Source: Treponema sp. C6A8
Lineage (GTDB): Bacteria; Spirochaetota; Spirochaetia; Treponematales; Treponemataceae
Reading direction: 5' to 3'
Assembly: GCF_000619925.1 (NCBI RefSeq)
Contig: NZ_KK211042.1
Location: 124,001-188,000 of the forward strand
DNA length: 64,000 nt
Shown: piece by piece, positions 41,029 through 49,647 of the stretch
Layout of the letters: the number at the start of each line of letters is the position of its first letter
Position numbering within the stretch: position 1 is the stretch's first letter
Program-made: the position numbers and the translations under genes
The notes under the pieces: model-generated
The model's input: the letters and a program-made list of their open reading frames with translations, nothing else
Told to the model about the DNA's origin: nothing
The model's database searches: none

Positions 41029-43218
41029 GTTACGAACAACACGGAAACCGACGATGTCGCTGCGGTCGTCCGGGCTGTTGCTGGACCTGGTAGACACCTT
41101 GCAGTTAGAAGCATCATAGAACCAAGAGCCACAACGAATGACACGGCTAGAACCGGAAGCCGAGCCCGTAGCCGGCGTGTAGCTATATACAGAGTCATAC
41201 CGCCAGTCATAACACCATTCGCAAACATTTCCGCTCATGTCGTAAATTTTAATTTCATCAGAAATCGGGCTCTTACCTTTTACTTCATGCGTTTTTGAAC
41301 CGGAGTTTTCATAATACCAGGCAACATTATCTATAGTGTCACTTCCGGCATAAGTTGTCTGTGTAGCTGGTATTCCGTTGTTACCACCACGTGCAATGTA
41401 CTCCCATTCTGCTTCTGTTGGTAAACGATAGCCGTCTGCCTCCGTGTTGTATGTAACAGCATTCCATGTGCTGTTTTTACTTGAAGGGCCACAATATTTT
41501 GTTACACCGCTACTTGCCTGACTAACTATATCCGGCCAGCTTGCAGGGTCAGTTTCATCATTTATTTTATATGCGGGTGTGAGCCCTTCGTCTATTGACC
41601 TTAAGTTACAGTAGACAATTGCATCATACCAGTTCACATTATATGCAGGAAAATTCTCGCCTAAACCACTTGATGAACGCGGCCTGTCAGAGCCGTATTT
41701 ACAGTACTTTTCGTATTCAGACTGTGTAATTTCGTGGTCGCACACGTACATATCTGGAATTGTTACAGTTCTGTTATTTATGAATACTTTAGAATCTGCT
41801 ACCTTACCGTTTACTGTTGCTCCTTTTATTTCCACAAATCCGTCCGGCATATTGCTTACAGAGCTTCCAACCGCAACTTTCCATTTTCTTGCAATACTCT
41901 CGTTTCCAAGAGAGTCTAGACTTACAAAATAGAAGGTATAATAAGAAGCCGATGAATTAATTCCGCTAAAAGTTTTTGTCTTTGTACCAGCGGCAACAGT
42001 AACAGAGTCGCTTCTTACACTATCGCCTGTTCCGTTGTTACTGGTGTAAGAAATAGACACATGGTCAAAATCGCCGTCAGAAGGATCTGTCCAGTTTAGA
42101 GTTATACTTCCGTTTGAATAGGTTCCACTTAACTTTTTTACTGTTTCAGGTGGAGTAAATTCAAACTGGTCAATTGTAATCTGCTCGGTTTCTTCACGAC
42201 CAGCTTCATCAAGGACAGCTACTGTGTATGAGCCATTACCATCTTTTTCGTTTGAAGCATTAATTGCAAATGTACCGTTAGTTTTCACGATTGAAGTTAC
42301 ATCAGTTGCCCCTGTATCAGCCAGAAGAGTTTTTGCCACAAGTGAGCCATTCTTTTTATAAACAACTTTTTTTACATCGCTGGCAGAAGTTACAGCAACA
42401 TTAACTGTGACAAAGGTATTTGTTTTGTTTCCTGTGTAGGCAGCTCCGTTTTTGTTTGTATTTGGAACGCTTGCAGAAAGGGCGATTGAAAGCGGGTTAC
42501 CTGCTCCGCCTGCAGAAGCGGTAATTTTCTTAATTGTTACATTTGCAAGGCTTACAGGACTGTTTTCAATTCCTTCCTTAATTGCAATTGCTTTTACAAG
42601 TGTGCTTGCAGTTAATACAATCTGAGTAGTATATGGTGTGCTTTCTGCAGTTGGAATTGCACCGTTGGTAGTGTAATAAATTGCTGCTCCAGAAGTTCCG
42701 CAGGAAAGAGAAAGATTTACGCCGTCTTCTGTGTTGGTAACAGCAAAATCAGGAGCGGCAGCATAGTTTTTATCAACCTCTATTTTCTGGTATTCAATTG
42801 TAGTTTTAGTTTCTATCTTATTTACAACAGAATAAGATGCATAAGAAACTGGAGAATTTTCCATTCCGTCTTTTACAGCAATTGCCTGGAAACTTGTATC
42901 ACTGGTAATCGAAATGGTTTCTGTGTATTTTGTACTTTCACTTGTTGGAACAGAGCCATCTGTTGTGTAATAAATTACAGCACCTTCTGTCTGGCAGGAA
43001 ATTGTGATATTAACTTTTCCTTCATCGCTGGCAGCTGTAAAAAGTGGAGAAGCAACATAAGATGTTTCTTCTTTGATTACTTTTTCAACTATGCGGTCTA
43101 CATACTCAATATCTGCTTCCGGCTTGCAGGAAGCAAAACTTAATATAAGTGCCGCACCAGAAATAAGTGCAGCGACTGTCTTGCCGAATTTAGTCCGACA
43201 ACTCTCAAACTTTTTCAT
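41020..43218 (-). CDS. TvpA-like variable lipoprotein with chitobiase-C repeats and FGE/C-type-lectin end
   Basis: 732 residues. Lipoprotein signal ending LSFASCKP. Two tandem repeats (about 55-125 and 155-225) of the chitobiase C-terminal beta type, each with AVIYYTTDGS-like or AAIYYTTNGA-like motifs. Then Ig/fibronectin-like domains (ITLNWTDPSDGDFDHVSISY) and a C-terminal formylglycine-generating-enzyme/C-type-lectin domain (PDMYVCDHEITQSEYEKY, YRLPTEAEWEYIARGG, GNVCEWCYDW, ending GFRVVRN). The last 35 residues show the codon pattern of a DGR variable region. Such proteins in T. denticola are surface-displayed ligand binders. AAAAGGAG precedes the start. Confidence 0.85.
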   Translation of the reverse strand: MKKFESCRTKFGKTVAALISGAALILSFASCKPEADIEYVDRIVEKVIKEETSYVASPLFTAASDEGKVNITISCQTEGAVIYYTTDGSVPTSESTKYTETISITSDTSFQAIAVKDGMENSPVSYASYSVVNKIETKTTIEYQKIEVDKNYAAAPDFAVTNTEDGVNLSLSCGTSGAAIYYTTNGAIPTAESTPYTTQIVLTASTLVKAIAIKEGIENSPVSLANVTIKKITASAGGAGNPLSIALSASVPNTNKNGAAYTGNKTNTFVTVNVAVTSASDVKKVVYKKNGSLVAKTLLADTGATDVTSIVKTNGTFAINASNEKDGNGSYTVAVLDEAGREETEQITIDQFEFTPPETVKKLSGTYSNGSITLNWTDPSDGDFDHVSISYTSNNGTGDSVRSDSVTVAAGTKTKTFSGINSSASYYTFYFVSLDSLGNESIARKWKVAVGSSVSNMPDGFVEIKGATVNGKVADSKVFINNRTVTIPDMYVCDHEITQSEYEKYCKYGSDRPRSSSGLGENFPAYNVNWYDAIVYCNLRSIDEGLTPAYKINDETDPASWPDIVSQASSGVTKYCGPSSKNSTWNAVTYNTEADGYRLPTEAEWEYIARGGNNGIPATQTTYAGSDTIDNVAWYYENSGSKTHEVKGKSPISDEIKIYDMSGNVCEWCYDWRYDSVYSYTPATGSASGSSRVIRCGSWFYDASNCKVSTRSSNSPDDRSDIVGFRVVRNAN
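41044..41145 (-). other. Candidate DGR variable region (VR)
   Basis: Between the Arg-Val-Ile-Arg and Gly-Phe-Arg stretches, codons that are AAC or AAT in typical treponemal VR templates are here TTC, TAT, GAT, TCT, ACC, TCC, AGC, GAC and ATC: all end in C or T and all are reachable from AAY by changing adenines. Residues in between (Trp, Cys, Arg, Pro) are those normally kept. No template repeat was found elsewhere in the window. Confidence 0.6.
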
Positions 43219-43251
43219 AAAAAAGCTCCTTTTAGATTTAAAATATAAAAA

Positions 43252-43300
43252 GCCCGAAAAATGCAGGTTTAAACTTCGCTTAAATCTGCATTTTTCGGGC
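43252..43300 (-). terminator. Long hairpin in the leader of the variable lipoprotein gene
   Basis: GCCCGAAAAATGCAG pairs with CTGCATTTTTCGGGC (one or two internal mismatches in the loop-side part). T-runs on both strands. In the direction of the lipoprotein gene, it is followed by TTTTTATATTTT and, about 24 bases on, the ribosome-binding site, so it may be an attenuator. Confidence 0.65.
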
Positions 43301-43343
43301 CTGTTTTTTAACCAGTGGTAAATTTATTAGAGACAGTTATATC

Positions 43344-43439
43344 GTAATGATGTAATGATGTAATGATGTAATGATGTAATGATGTAATGATGTAATGATG
43401 TAATGATGTAATGATGTAATGATGTAATGATGTAATGAT
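43344..43439. repeat. Tandem octamer array GTAATGAT x12
   Basis: Twelve perfect copies of an 8-base unit, in the space between the variable lipoprotein gene and leuS. On the minus strand TATAAC directly follows the array and could be a -10, which would put the -35 inside the array. The unit is not a multiple of three and is non-coding. Confidence 0.9.
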
Positions 43440-43536
43440 GTCGAACGGTATTTTTTAATATCATTATCTGTCTCGTAACTTTATTTAATATAAGAATATA
43501 TTAATGTTTTTCTTAGATTTGTTCAAATGTAAATTG

Positions 43537-43629
43537 CCCCCCGGCGCGAACGTGGAGGGCCGCGAAGCGGGTGCGAAGCACCGAACGTAGTGGAGCCCGG
43601 AAGGCGAGTAGGTGTTGGAACTCGCCCCT
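43537..43629. repeat. Family D structured intergenic element
   Basis: High-GC block with nested hairpins: CCGCGAAGCGG, GGTGCGAAGCACC, an enclosing GGGC..GCCC, and GGCGAG..CTCGCC at the end; CGAACGTGGAG and CGAACGTAGTGGAG are near-direct repeats. Its composition differs sharply from the A/T-rich surroundings. One copy in the window. Confidence 0.55.
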
Positions 43630-43678
43630 AAATTCATTATAATTAATGAACTTTACTATTAATAAAAAGAGGCAAAAA

Positions 43679-43848
43679 ATGTCTAAATACCCATTTGAGA
43701 ATATTGAACCCAAGTGGCAAAAAGTCGCAAAAATTACATCCTTGTAATTTTTGCTAGCGAACTTTCTTGCGAAAGTTCGACATATTAATTCCAAAGATAC
43801 AACACGGCATCCATGCCGTAAATTACAGGTGCCCAATATTTTTGCACT
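43679..43848 (+). pseudogene. Duplicated leuS 5' end with hairpins and an inverted leuS fragment
   Basis: At 43679 a ribosome-binding site and ATG open a 22-codon frame whose first 15 codons repeat those of leuS; the four nucleotide differences are all synonymous third positions. It stops at 43745-43747. Three perfect hairpins follow: 12 bp (43727-43754), 9 bp (43758-43779) and 7 bp (43804-43819). Then 43832-43848 is the reverse complement of leuS codons 13-18 with one base missing. The rest of the gap to leuS is A/T-rich with no gene. Confidence 0.75.
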
Positions 43849-43884
43849 CTGTATAAAAATGTAATTAATTTTAGGAGCAAATAA

Positions 43885-46437
43885 ATGTCTAAGTACCCGT
43901 TTGAAAACATTGAACCCAAGTGGCAAAAATATTGGGAATTGAACAAAACATTCCGTGCAAAGGAAGATTCTAAGATTCCGCCGGAGAAAAGAAAGTATAT
44001 TCTGGATATGTTCCCTTATCCTAGTGCGGCAGGACTTCATGTAGGTCATCCTGAAGGCTACACAGCAACTGATATTTACTGCCGTTACCTTAGAATGAAG
44101 GGCTTTAATGTGCTTCACCCGATGGGATTTGACTCTTTTGGTCTGCCGGCAGAAAACTATGCCATTAAGACCGGTACCCACCCAAGTACAACTACTCACG
44201 CAAATATCGAAAAATTTACCCAGCAGATTAAGTCTCTGGGCTTCAGCTATGACTGGGACCGCGTAGTTTCTACCTGTGAGGCTGACTACTATCACTGGAC
44301 TCAGTGGATTTTCCTTAAGCTTTATGAAAAGGGACTGGCTTACGAGGCTCAGACTCCAATCAACTGGTGTCCTAGCTGTCTGACTGGTCTTGCTAACGAG
44401 GAAGTAAAGGAAGGCCGCTGCGAACGTTGTGGCGCAATCGTTACTCACAAGACTATCCGCCAGTGGATTTTGAAAATTACTGAATATGCTGAGCGCCTGC
44501 TGGAAGACCTTGACGGTCTTGACTGGCCTGAAAGCGTAAAAATCATGCAGCGCAACTGGATTGGAAAATCTGAAGGTGCGGAAGTTACCTTTAACGTTGC
44601 AGACAAGGACGGAAAGGAAAGCGGCGAAAAGCTTACAGTTTATACAACCCGCTGTGATACTCTTTTTGGAGCAACTTATATGGTTGTTTCTCCTGAGCAT
44701 CCTCTTATTGAAAAGCTTACAACCGCTGACCAGAAAAAGGCTGTTGAAGAATACCGCGAGCAGGCAGCTAAAAAATCTGACCTTGAACGCACTGACCTTG
44801 CAAAAGACAAGACTGGTGTATTCAGCGGAAGCTATGCCGTGAACCCTGTAAACGGAAAGCTCATTCCTATCTGGGTTGCTGACTACGTTTTGATTTCTTA
44901 CGGAACCGGTGCAATTATGGCTGTTCCTGCACATGATACCCGAGACTGGGATTTTGCTAAGAAATTCAATCTTCCTATTATCGAAGTTCTTAAGAGCGAA
45001 GTTGATGTTCAGAAACAGGCTTGGACAGAAGACGGTATCCACGTTAATTCTGAATTCCTTAACGGACTCAACAAGGCTGATGCCATCGCAAAAATGCTTG
45101 AATGGCTGGCAGAAAAAGGCGTAGGAAAGAAGGCTGTAAACTACAAGCTGCGTGACTGGATTTTCAGCCGCCAGCGCTACTGGGGTGAGCCAATTCCTCT
45201 GGTACACTGTCCAACTTGCGGTACAGTTCCTGTTCCGGAAAACGAACTTCCTCTTACTCTTCCTAACGTAAAATCTTACCAGCCAACTGGTACTGGAGAA
45301 TCACCTCTTGCAGGCATTGAAGAATGGGTAAACTGCAAGTGTCCTAAATGTGGTGGCGCTGCCCGCCGCGAAACAAACACCATGCCTCAGTGGGCAGGAA
45401 GCTGCTGGTACTATCTGCGCTACCTTGACCCGCAGAACAGTAAAGCTTTCTGTTCAAAAGAAGCAGAAAATTACTGGATGCCGGTTGATTTATATGTAGG
45501 TGGTGCTGAGCACGCGGTCTTGCACCTCCTCTACTCACGCTTCTGGCACAAGGTTCTTTACGACTGCGGTCTTGTTTCTACAAAAGAACCTTTCCAGCGC
45601 CTTGTAAACCAGGGTATGATTACTTCTTTTGCCTTCCAGCGCAAGAACAAAACTCTTGTTCCAACTGACGAAGTTGACCAGAAGGCAGACGGCACATATT
45701 TTGAAAAAGCAACAGGCGAACCTCTTGAGCAGATTGTTGCCAAGATGAGTAAGTCTCTTAAAAACGTTGTAAACCCTGATGATGAAATTAAGGCTTACGG
45801 CGCTGACTCAGTCCGTATGTACGAAATGTTCATGGGTCCTCTTACAATGAGTAAGCCTTGGTCTACTCAGGGAATTGTTGGTATTCACCGCTTCCTTGAA
45901 AAGGTTTGGGCAGTAAGCGAAAAGCCTTTGAATGACACCGATATTACAGGAAAACTTGAAGACAAGGCTCTTGTAGCACTGCGCAAGACTTTTGCCCAGA
46001 CTGTAAAGAAGGTTTCTAACGATACAGATACTTTGAACTTCAATACTGCTATCAGCCAGATGATGATTTTCATCAACGAAGCAAGCAAGTTCGAAAGCCT
46101 TCCACGTGCAATGTGGTCTGACTTTGTAAAACTGATTGCTCCTTATGCCCCTCACCTTGGTGAAGAGCTCTGGGAAAAGCTTGGCAACAAGAACACAATC
46201 ACTTACGAAAGCTGGCCGACCTTCAACGAAGACTTCTGTAAGGACGACACAAAGCAGATTGTTGTTATGATTAACGGCAAAAAACGCGACACCTTCGAGG
46301 CAGCCCCTGGCACCAGCCAGGACGACCTCAAAGCCGCAGCCCTTGCCCTTGAAGGCGTAAAGAAGTTTACAGACGGCCACGAGATTGTTAAGACAGTTGT
46401 TGTGCCGGATAAACTGGTGAACCTGGTTATAAAATAA
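43885..46437 (+). CDS. leuS: Leucyl-tRNA synthetase
   Basis: 850 residues, start after TTAGGAG. Class I synthetase: HIGH-type motif [18 protein letters not shown] near residue 45-60, WCPSC zinc-type region, an editing domain around residues 230-400 ([14 protein letters not shown] and [18 protein letters not shown]), and KMSKS near residue 620 ([15 protein letters not shown]). It charges tRNA-Leu. An 80% intact copy of its first 15 codons lies 206 bases upstream with a separate ribosome-binding site. No T-box or leader of known type was seen. Confidence 0.97.
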   Translation: MSKYPFENIEPKWQKYWELNKTFRAKEDSKIPPEKRKYILDMFPYPSAAGLHVGHPEGYTATDIYCRYLRMKGFNVLHPMGFDSFGLPAENYAIKTGTHPSTTTHANIEKFTQQIKSLGFSYDWDRVVSTCEADYYHWTQWIFLKLYEKGLAYEAQTPINWCPSCLTGLANEEVKEGRCERCGAIVTHKTIRQWILKITEYAERLLEDLDGLDWPESVKIMQRNWIGKSEGAEVTFNVADKDGKESGEKLTVYTTRCDTLFGATYMVVSPEHPLIEKLTTADQKKAVEEYREQAAKKSDLERTDLAKDKTGVFSGSYAVNPVNGKLIPIWVADYVLISYGTGAIMAVPAHDTRDWDFAKKFNLPIIEVLKSEVDVQKQAWTEDGIHVNSEFLNGLNKADAIAKMLEWLAEKGVGKKAVNYKLRDWIFSRQRYWGEPIPLVHCPTCGTVPVPENELPLTLPNVKSYQPTGTGESPLAGIEEWVNCKCPKCGGAARRETNTMPQWAGSCWYYLRYLDPQNSKAFCSKEAENYWMPVDLYVGGAEHAVLHLLYSRFWHKVLYDCGLVSTKEPFQRLVNQGMITSFAFQRKNKTLVPTDEVDQKADGTYFEKATGEPLEQIVAKMSKSLKNVVNPDDEIKAYGADSVRMYEMFMGPLTMSKPWSTQGIVGIHRFLEKVWAVSEKPLNDTDITGKLEDKALVALRKTFAQTVKKVSNDTDTLNFNTAISQMMIFINEASKFESLPRAMWSDFVKLIAPYAPHLGEELWEKLGNKNTITYESWPTFNEDFCKDDTKQIVVMINGKKRDTFEAAPGTSQDDLKAAALALEGVKKFTDGHEIVKTVVVPDKLVNLVIK

Positions 46438-49400
46438 TTAACGGATACTTTCCAAAGCTTCATAAGCTTTCCAGTAAACGCCCGTCTTAGTTTCAGCACT
46501 TTGGCGGGCATTTTTTTTCATGTCGGAAAGGAGGGCTTTGTACTGGGCGTCGTTAGCGCCTTTTAAGCCCATCATAATTATCTGAGGAACAAAGCCGATC
46601 ATTGAAGACTGGTAGGCGTTTCCTTCAAACTGATTGCTTAGTTCAAAGCCCCTTACCATCCTTGTGTTGATTTTGTTTGTAAGGTAGACAATTACAAGGT
46701 TTTCTTCAGGCTCAATAAAAACGAGAGTGCCCGTAAATCCCTGATGCCCGAAGGCTCTGCTTGAACATACTGTTCCAAACTGCTTAGGAGTCTGGAATTC
46801 TGCCTGGCGCCACCAGCCAAGACCGTAATCTGAATGGTTTGCCGTCTGAGGGCTTGTAAAAAGGTCAATTACATTGCGTGAGAAAAAGCGGTTCTGACCG
46901 TAGCCGCCTGTAAGCATAAGGCTTGCAAGACGAGCCAGATCCTTTGAACTGGAAAAAAGACCTGCGTGCCCTGAAAGTCCTGCCATAGAATAATATGCAA
47001 TTCCATCGTGAACTTCGCCCTGCAGGGTTTCTGTCCTGATATTTGAAAACTTTATAAAGCCAGAGCAGGTGTTTCCGTTAGGCTCAGTTGCGGCGCAGTC
47101 AGTCTTTTTGTAACCGTGTTTCAGCGGATTAAAGCAGGTACGTGAAAGTCCTAAAGCATCCCAGAAATTATCCTTCAAAAACTCGTCAAAGCTCTGACCC
47201 GTAATTTTTTCAACAATAAAACATAAGAGAATGTAGTCAATATCGCTGTAACGCAGCTTGGTTCCCGGCTCATAAACCAGAGGCGAGCGGAAAATCTGCT
47301 TAAGGACATTCTGTCTTGTTTCTTCAGAGCCGTCACTACCGGCAAAAAGCAGGTTTCTTCCGGGCTCTGCATTAAGCTTATCCTGCTCAAGGTAATAAGA
47401 GTCGTTGTGATAAGGATAGCCCGCCGGAAAGCCTGCCGTATGCATCAGAAGGTCACGGACAGTAATTCTTCTCTTCCATTCCTTAATCTGCTCCAGAGGA
47501 AAGTCAGCGTGGATTTTTCTGTTCTGGTAATTAATTATAATTGTGTCATCAGCAAACTGGTCGCCGAAAATCTGGGTTAGTTTCATATCAAGCGGAAGCC
47601 TTTCCTCTTCCACCAGCAGCTGAACGGCATAGTTTCCGGCAAACATCTTGGTAACAGAAGCAAGGTCATACATAGTGTCCTGCTTTACAGGCTGGGCATT
47701 TACAGGTACGCCATCCTTACCGTAGGTCTGAATATTCCCCCACTCCTTCTGGTAAATATATCTCCCGTCTTTTACAACCGTAAGCTGGGCGCTGGTAAAG
47801 CCGTTCTTAATATCAGCAGAAATGATCTTATCAATTAATTTTACGGCAGAAGAAGGAATACCTGACTCAGAAAGCTTTCCTTCTTTCAGAACCGGGTAAG
47901 GAATGCAGACTCTAACCTTTGCTCCCTTACCTGCACTTTCAAAATCAGAAATCTGAATTGTATTGCTGCCGTTTTTTGTAAGGGCGGAAATATCTGCCTC
48001 ATAGGAAGCCCCGCCTGCCAGCTTCATATTGACAAGATTGCTGTTTATAAAAAGTTTAAAAGTACAATCAGCATTCGGGCTAAAATAAATTACCCCCTGT
48101 CCTTTATAGCCCTGGAAAGTCAGAATATTGTTTGCAGAATAATTTTCCACGGAAATCCAGTCCGGGAAAGTAACGTCAGTCTGCCATCTTTTTTCAACTT
48201 CTTTTTCTGAATACAAAAGATATGGCTTTCGTGCCTTCTTAAACTCCTCTAAATCTTTTTGCCAGGCTTCCTTAATATCTTCGGGGTAAGTACCCTTCAT
48301 CAGCTGGGTGCGGACAAAATCAGAACCGGTCAGTAAATCAATCCAGTAATAGCCCTTTGCATTAGGCTTTCCAAAAAAGGAAGGAGCCTGAAGCTTTCTT
48401 GCAGACCTGTAAGCCCGGCTCAGATAAGATAAATCACTGCCTTTTTCAAAAATCTTTGAGAGTGGCAGGGAACGTAAATCTTTTCCATAGCAGATTTCTT
48501 CCAGAAATGGTGGATTTTTTGCTCCGTCAATCGAATGAGGAATAAAGGAAAAATCCATCTTTTCATCATCCTTAAAGTAAGGACTTCCGTAAATCTCAAA
48601 AGGAGATTCAGTTCCCCGTCCAACCGAAACAATTGTATTTTCAAAATAACAGGTAGAAGCGTAGAGATAAACAGAACGCATAGTCCTGATATTTGGAGAA
48701 GGCCGTCTTATAAGACAGTATTTAGTCTGGTGAGTGTAGTTCTTGCAGGGAATTACAGTTAAATCACAGGGTTTCCAATCCTTATCAAGAAGTCTGGAAC
48801 CGTTCAGCATGCGGGCAAGCTCGCCCAGAGTCATTCCGTGCACCGTAGGCATTGAAAGAAGGCCTACATTAGACTCAAAGGACTTCTGCAGAATACCGCC
48901 ATCAACATAAAAGCCGTTTGGGTTTGGGCGGTCAAGAATAATCACTTTCTTTCCGTAAGAGGCGCAGGCCTTCATCAGATAATAAAGGGAAATATAATAG
49001 GTGTAGTAACGAAGTCCTACATCCTGAATATCAACTACAAGAGTATCAAAAAGGGCCATGTCGCTGGCAGGTGGCATTTTGTCCCCGCCGCCGTAATACA
49101 AAGAAAGAATAGGAACTCCTGTTTTTTCATCAACAGAGCTGTCTATGCTTGCTCCTGCATCTTCCGTACCGCGAAAGCCGTGCTCCGGGCAGAAAACTGC
49201 CGTAACATTCACGCCGCTTTCTACAAGAAAATCAAGAATATGAGGTCCGTAAGAGACTGGATTTCCCTCTGCATCAAGGCCGAAAGGAAGGTCAGCCGCT
49301 TCTTCACTGCTGCCGTAAAGCTCCTTTCCACCGTAAAGCTCCCGACCGTCCTGCAAAATTATTTTATCACCCATTATCCCGGAATGATTTGAAAAAAGGG

Positions 49401-49578
49401 CAACGCGTTTTCCCTCCAGCAAGGGCAGATATTTTTCGCTCTGCTCGTCGCCCAAAATGACGCGGGGAGAGTTTTCTATATATGATTTGTCGATTTTTTT
49501 GACTTTAATATTGGCACAGCTGCAGAAAGCCGCCGCATAAAACCAGATTGCTGCAAGTATAAAGTGACATTTTTTCAT
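46438..49578 (-). CDS. DUF1343 (NamZ-like) and beta-lactamase-like fusion lipoprotein
   Basis: 1046 residues from the ATG of MKKCHFIL; consensus TATAAT ends exactly 6 bases before it, with an extended TGG, and there is no Shine-Dalgarno sequence, so the mRNA is probably leaderless. Signal ends FCSCAN. Residues about 45-430 are DUF1343, the exo-N-acetylmuramidase (NamZ) family: GKRVALFSNHSGI, FCPEHGFRGTEDAGA, IQDVGLRYYTYI-like stretch and RPNPNGFYVDGG. After a beta-rich linker, residues about 650-1030 are a serine beta-lactamase-like hydrolase with DLASVTKMF (SxxK) and GHQGFTGT. It likely acts in peptidoglycan turnover outside the membrane. Confidence 0.88.
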   Translation of the reverse strand: MKKCHFILAAIWFYAAAFCSCANIKVKKIDKSYIENSPRVILGDEQSEKYLPLLEGKRVALFSNHSGIMGDKIILQDGRELYGGKELYGSSEEAADLPFGLDAEGNPVSYGPHILDFLVESGVNVTAVFCPEHGFRGTEDAGASIDSSVDEKTGVPILSLYYGGGDKMPPASDMALFDTLVVDIQDVGLRYYTYYISLYYLMKACASYGKKVIILDRPNPNGFYVDGGILQKSFESNVGLLSMPTVHGMTLGELARMLNGSRLLDKDWKPCDLTVIPCKNYTHQTKYCLIRRPSPNIRTMRSVYLYASTCYFENTIVSVGRGTESPFEIYGSPYFKDDEKMDFSFIPHSIDGAKNPPFLEEICYGKDLRSLPLSKIFEKGSDLSYLSRAYRSARKLQAPSFFGKPNAKGYYWIDLLTGSDFVRTQLMKGTYPEDIKEAWQKDLEEFKKARKPYLLYSEKEVEKRWQTDVTFPDWISVENYSANNILTFQGYKGQGVIYFSPNADCTFKLFINSNLVNMKLAGGASYEADISALTKNGSNTIQISDFESAGKGAKVRVCIPYPVLKEGKLSESGIPSSAVKLIDKIISADIKNGFTSAQLTVVKDGRYIYQKEWGNIQTYGKDGVPVNAQPVKQDTMYDLASVTKMFAGNYAVQLLVEEERLPLDMKLTQIFGDQFADDTIIINYQNRKIHADFPLEQIKEWKRRITVRDLLMHTAGFPAGYPYHNDSYYLEQDKLNAEPGRNLLFAGSDGSEETRQNVLKQIFRSPLVYEPGTKLRYSDIDYILLCFIVEKITGQSFDEFLKDNFWDALGLSRTCFNPLKHGYKKTDCAATEPNGNTCSGFIKFSNIRTETLQGEVHDGIAYYSMAGLSGHAGLFSSSKDLARLASLMLTGGYGQNRFFSRNVIDLFTSPQTANHSDYGLGWWRQAEFQTPKQFGTVCSSRAFGHQGFTGTLVFIEPEENLVIVYLTNKINTRMVRGFELSNQFEGNAYQSSMIGFVPQIIMMGLKGANDAQYKALLSDMKKNARQSAETKTGVYWKAYEALESIR

Positions 49579-49647
49579 AGAAAAATTATACCACAGGAAA
49601 CATAGATTAGGTATAATAATATTCATAATAACTGGAGGAATAACAGT

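Noticed and set aside
43344-43439. CRISPR array
   Set aside because: The repeats are 8 bases, perfectly tandem and without spacers; no cas genes are present.
43679-43884. T-box or tRNA-sensing leader for leuS
   Set aside because: No T-box consensus or tRNA-binding specifier layout was found; the region is better explained as a duplicated 5' end with hairpins, although leader control cannot be excluded.
43513-45207. Long open frame (564 codons) on the minus strand across leuS
   Set aside because: It lies antisense to an unambiguous leuS, has no recognisable domain or binding site, and is rich in Cys and Phe as expected from reading the opposite strand of a biased coding frame.
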